Shown here: positions 63,485 to 64,000 of the stretch, one piece after another
How the letters are laid out: every line of letters begins with the position of its first letter
Numbering within the stretch: the first letter of the stretch is position 1
Assembly (NCBI GenBank): GCA_965201155.1
Contig: OZ241752.1
Location: 124,001-188,000 of the forward strand
Length of the DNA stretch: 64,000 bases
DNA from: JANQOH01 sp965201155
Lineage (GTDB): Bacteria; Pseudomonadota; Alphaproteobacteria; UBA7887
Direction of reading: 5' to 3'
Made by a program: the position numbers and the translations under genes
The notes under the pieces: model-generated
The model's input: the letters and a program-made list of their open reading frames with translations, nothing else
What the model was told of the DNA's origin: nothing
Databases searched by the model: none

Positions 63485-63502
63485 GGCGGCGGGAGAAAAA
63501 CC

Positions 63503-64000
63503 ATGAGCCCTAACGACATGCCGCGGAACCTGTCGCTTGAGGATATGGACAAGCAGTCGCTTCTCCATCCCTACACATCCATTGCGAACCACTTGCGCGA
63601 TGGTCCGGTGGTGATCGCCGGCGCACGGGGCGCGCATGTTCATGACATTCACGGCAAGCGCTATATCGATGCCATGGGCGGCCTGTGGTGCGTCAATATT
63701 GGTTATGGCCGCGATGAAATGGTCGAGGCGATTGCAGATCAGGCGCGCGACCTGGCCTATTACCACCTGTTCTTCTCCATGTCGCAGGAACCGGCCATCC
63801 GCCTTGCGGACAAGGTGCTGAGCCTGATGCCACAGCAGATGAGCAAGGTATTCTTCTGCAATTCAGGTTCCGAAGCCAACGACACGCAAGTAAAGATCGC
63901 ATGGTATTACAATAATTTGCGCGGGAAGCCGGAAAAACGGAAGATCATCTCGCGCCGGCGTGGCTATCACGGTGTCACGGTCGCTGCAGCCAGCATTACG
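63503..64000 (+). CDS. Class III aminotransferase, 3' end cut by the window
   Basis: The first 166 residues of a PLP enzyme of the omega-amino acid/pyruvate aminotransferase group. Conserved parts are LLHPYTS near the start, the GLWCVNIGYGRDEMVEAI opening, YYHLFFSMSQEPAIRLADKVL, FFCNSGSEANDTQVKIAWYY (phosphate-binding glycine-rich site) and the RRGYHGVT substrate region. The PLP lysine lies beyond the window. GGGAG occurs about eight bases before ATG 63503. The class and partner gene fit amino-group transfer from a small amine or beta-amino acid. Confidence 0.93.
   Translation, partial: MSPNDMPRNLSLEDMDKQSLLHPYTSIANHLRDGPVVIAGARGAHVHDIHGKRYIDAMGGLWCVNIGYGRDEMVEAIADQARDLAYYHLFFSMSQEPAIRLADKVLSLMPQQMSKVFFCNSGSEANDTQVKIAWYYNNLRGKPEKRKIISRRRGYHGVTVAAASIT

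Overview
This 64-kb window is a GC-rich, densely packed stretch of bacterial chromosome, most likely from an alphaproteobacterium. The evidence is the gene families (DUF3572, an EipB/DUF1849 envelope protein, a DinB with an N-terminal four-cysteine knot, TRAP and dipeptide-type transporters), the adjacent hfq and hflX, and the mltB-rlpA-dac-tmk-holB-metG-tatD-mazG run. I cannot assign an order or genus. No transposase, integrase, phage gene or CRISPR array is visible. Only one tRNA gene (Gly, anticodon CCC) was found. Genes often overlap by ATGA or GTGA, and half of the convergent pairs overlap in their coding 3' ends.

Layout. 1-6570: a cut acyl-CoA synthetase, an orphan TRAP binding protein, a glutaryl-CoA dehydrogenase, a small secreted protein, a dihydroorotase-like amidohydrolase and a DEAD-box helicase. 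6571-7074 is the only gap above 300 bases. 7075-17620 (+): parE, then a lipoprotein, a four-gene dipeptide-type ABC transporter with no binding protein, and an RND efflux adaptor and pump. 17555-21135 (-): trkH, folE, apaG and a radical SAM enzyme. 21301-28925: a small membrane protein, tRNA-Gly, an OsmC protein, speE/speD, a half-size MetE-like enzyme, a D-amino-acid-type aminotransferase, hfq-hflX and two NAD(P)-dependent dehydrogenases. 28956-36840 (-): a housekeeping run for the cell wall, replication and translation.

36841-48180 is more metabolic and accessory. An enolase-superfamily enzyme, a metallo-beta-lactamase-fold hydrolase and a DehI-like protein form one block. A 3.4-kb stretch (40.1-43.4 kb) then holds two broken genes: an AAA ATPase with a DUF4143 domain, and a PLD-SF2 helicase. 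Damage includes a frameshift, an in-frame amber codon, a 3' truncation and a 110-bp MITE-like insertion. Next come an AMP-dependent synthetase, a CmcJ/NvfI-family oxidoreductase and a triple-cupin protein. 48322-64000 returns to conserved genes (ygfZ, an LpxL-type acyltransferase, an M23 peptidase, xseA, purD) and small-molecule metabolism (a second enolase-superfamily enzyme, amidase, GGCT, dienelactone hydrolase, acetoacetyl-CoA synthetase). DUF3572, a HAD phosphatase, dinB, eipB, a RidA-family protein and a cut class III aminotransferase follow.

I found no convincing complete undescribed system. The best leads are the decayed ATPase/helicase island with its small insertion, the triple-cupin/CmcJ/acyl-ligase neighbourhood, the DehI-like protein whose proposed catalytic Asp is Ser by my hand alignment, and metal-ligand substitutions in the dihydroorotase-like and M23 proteins.
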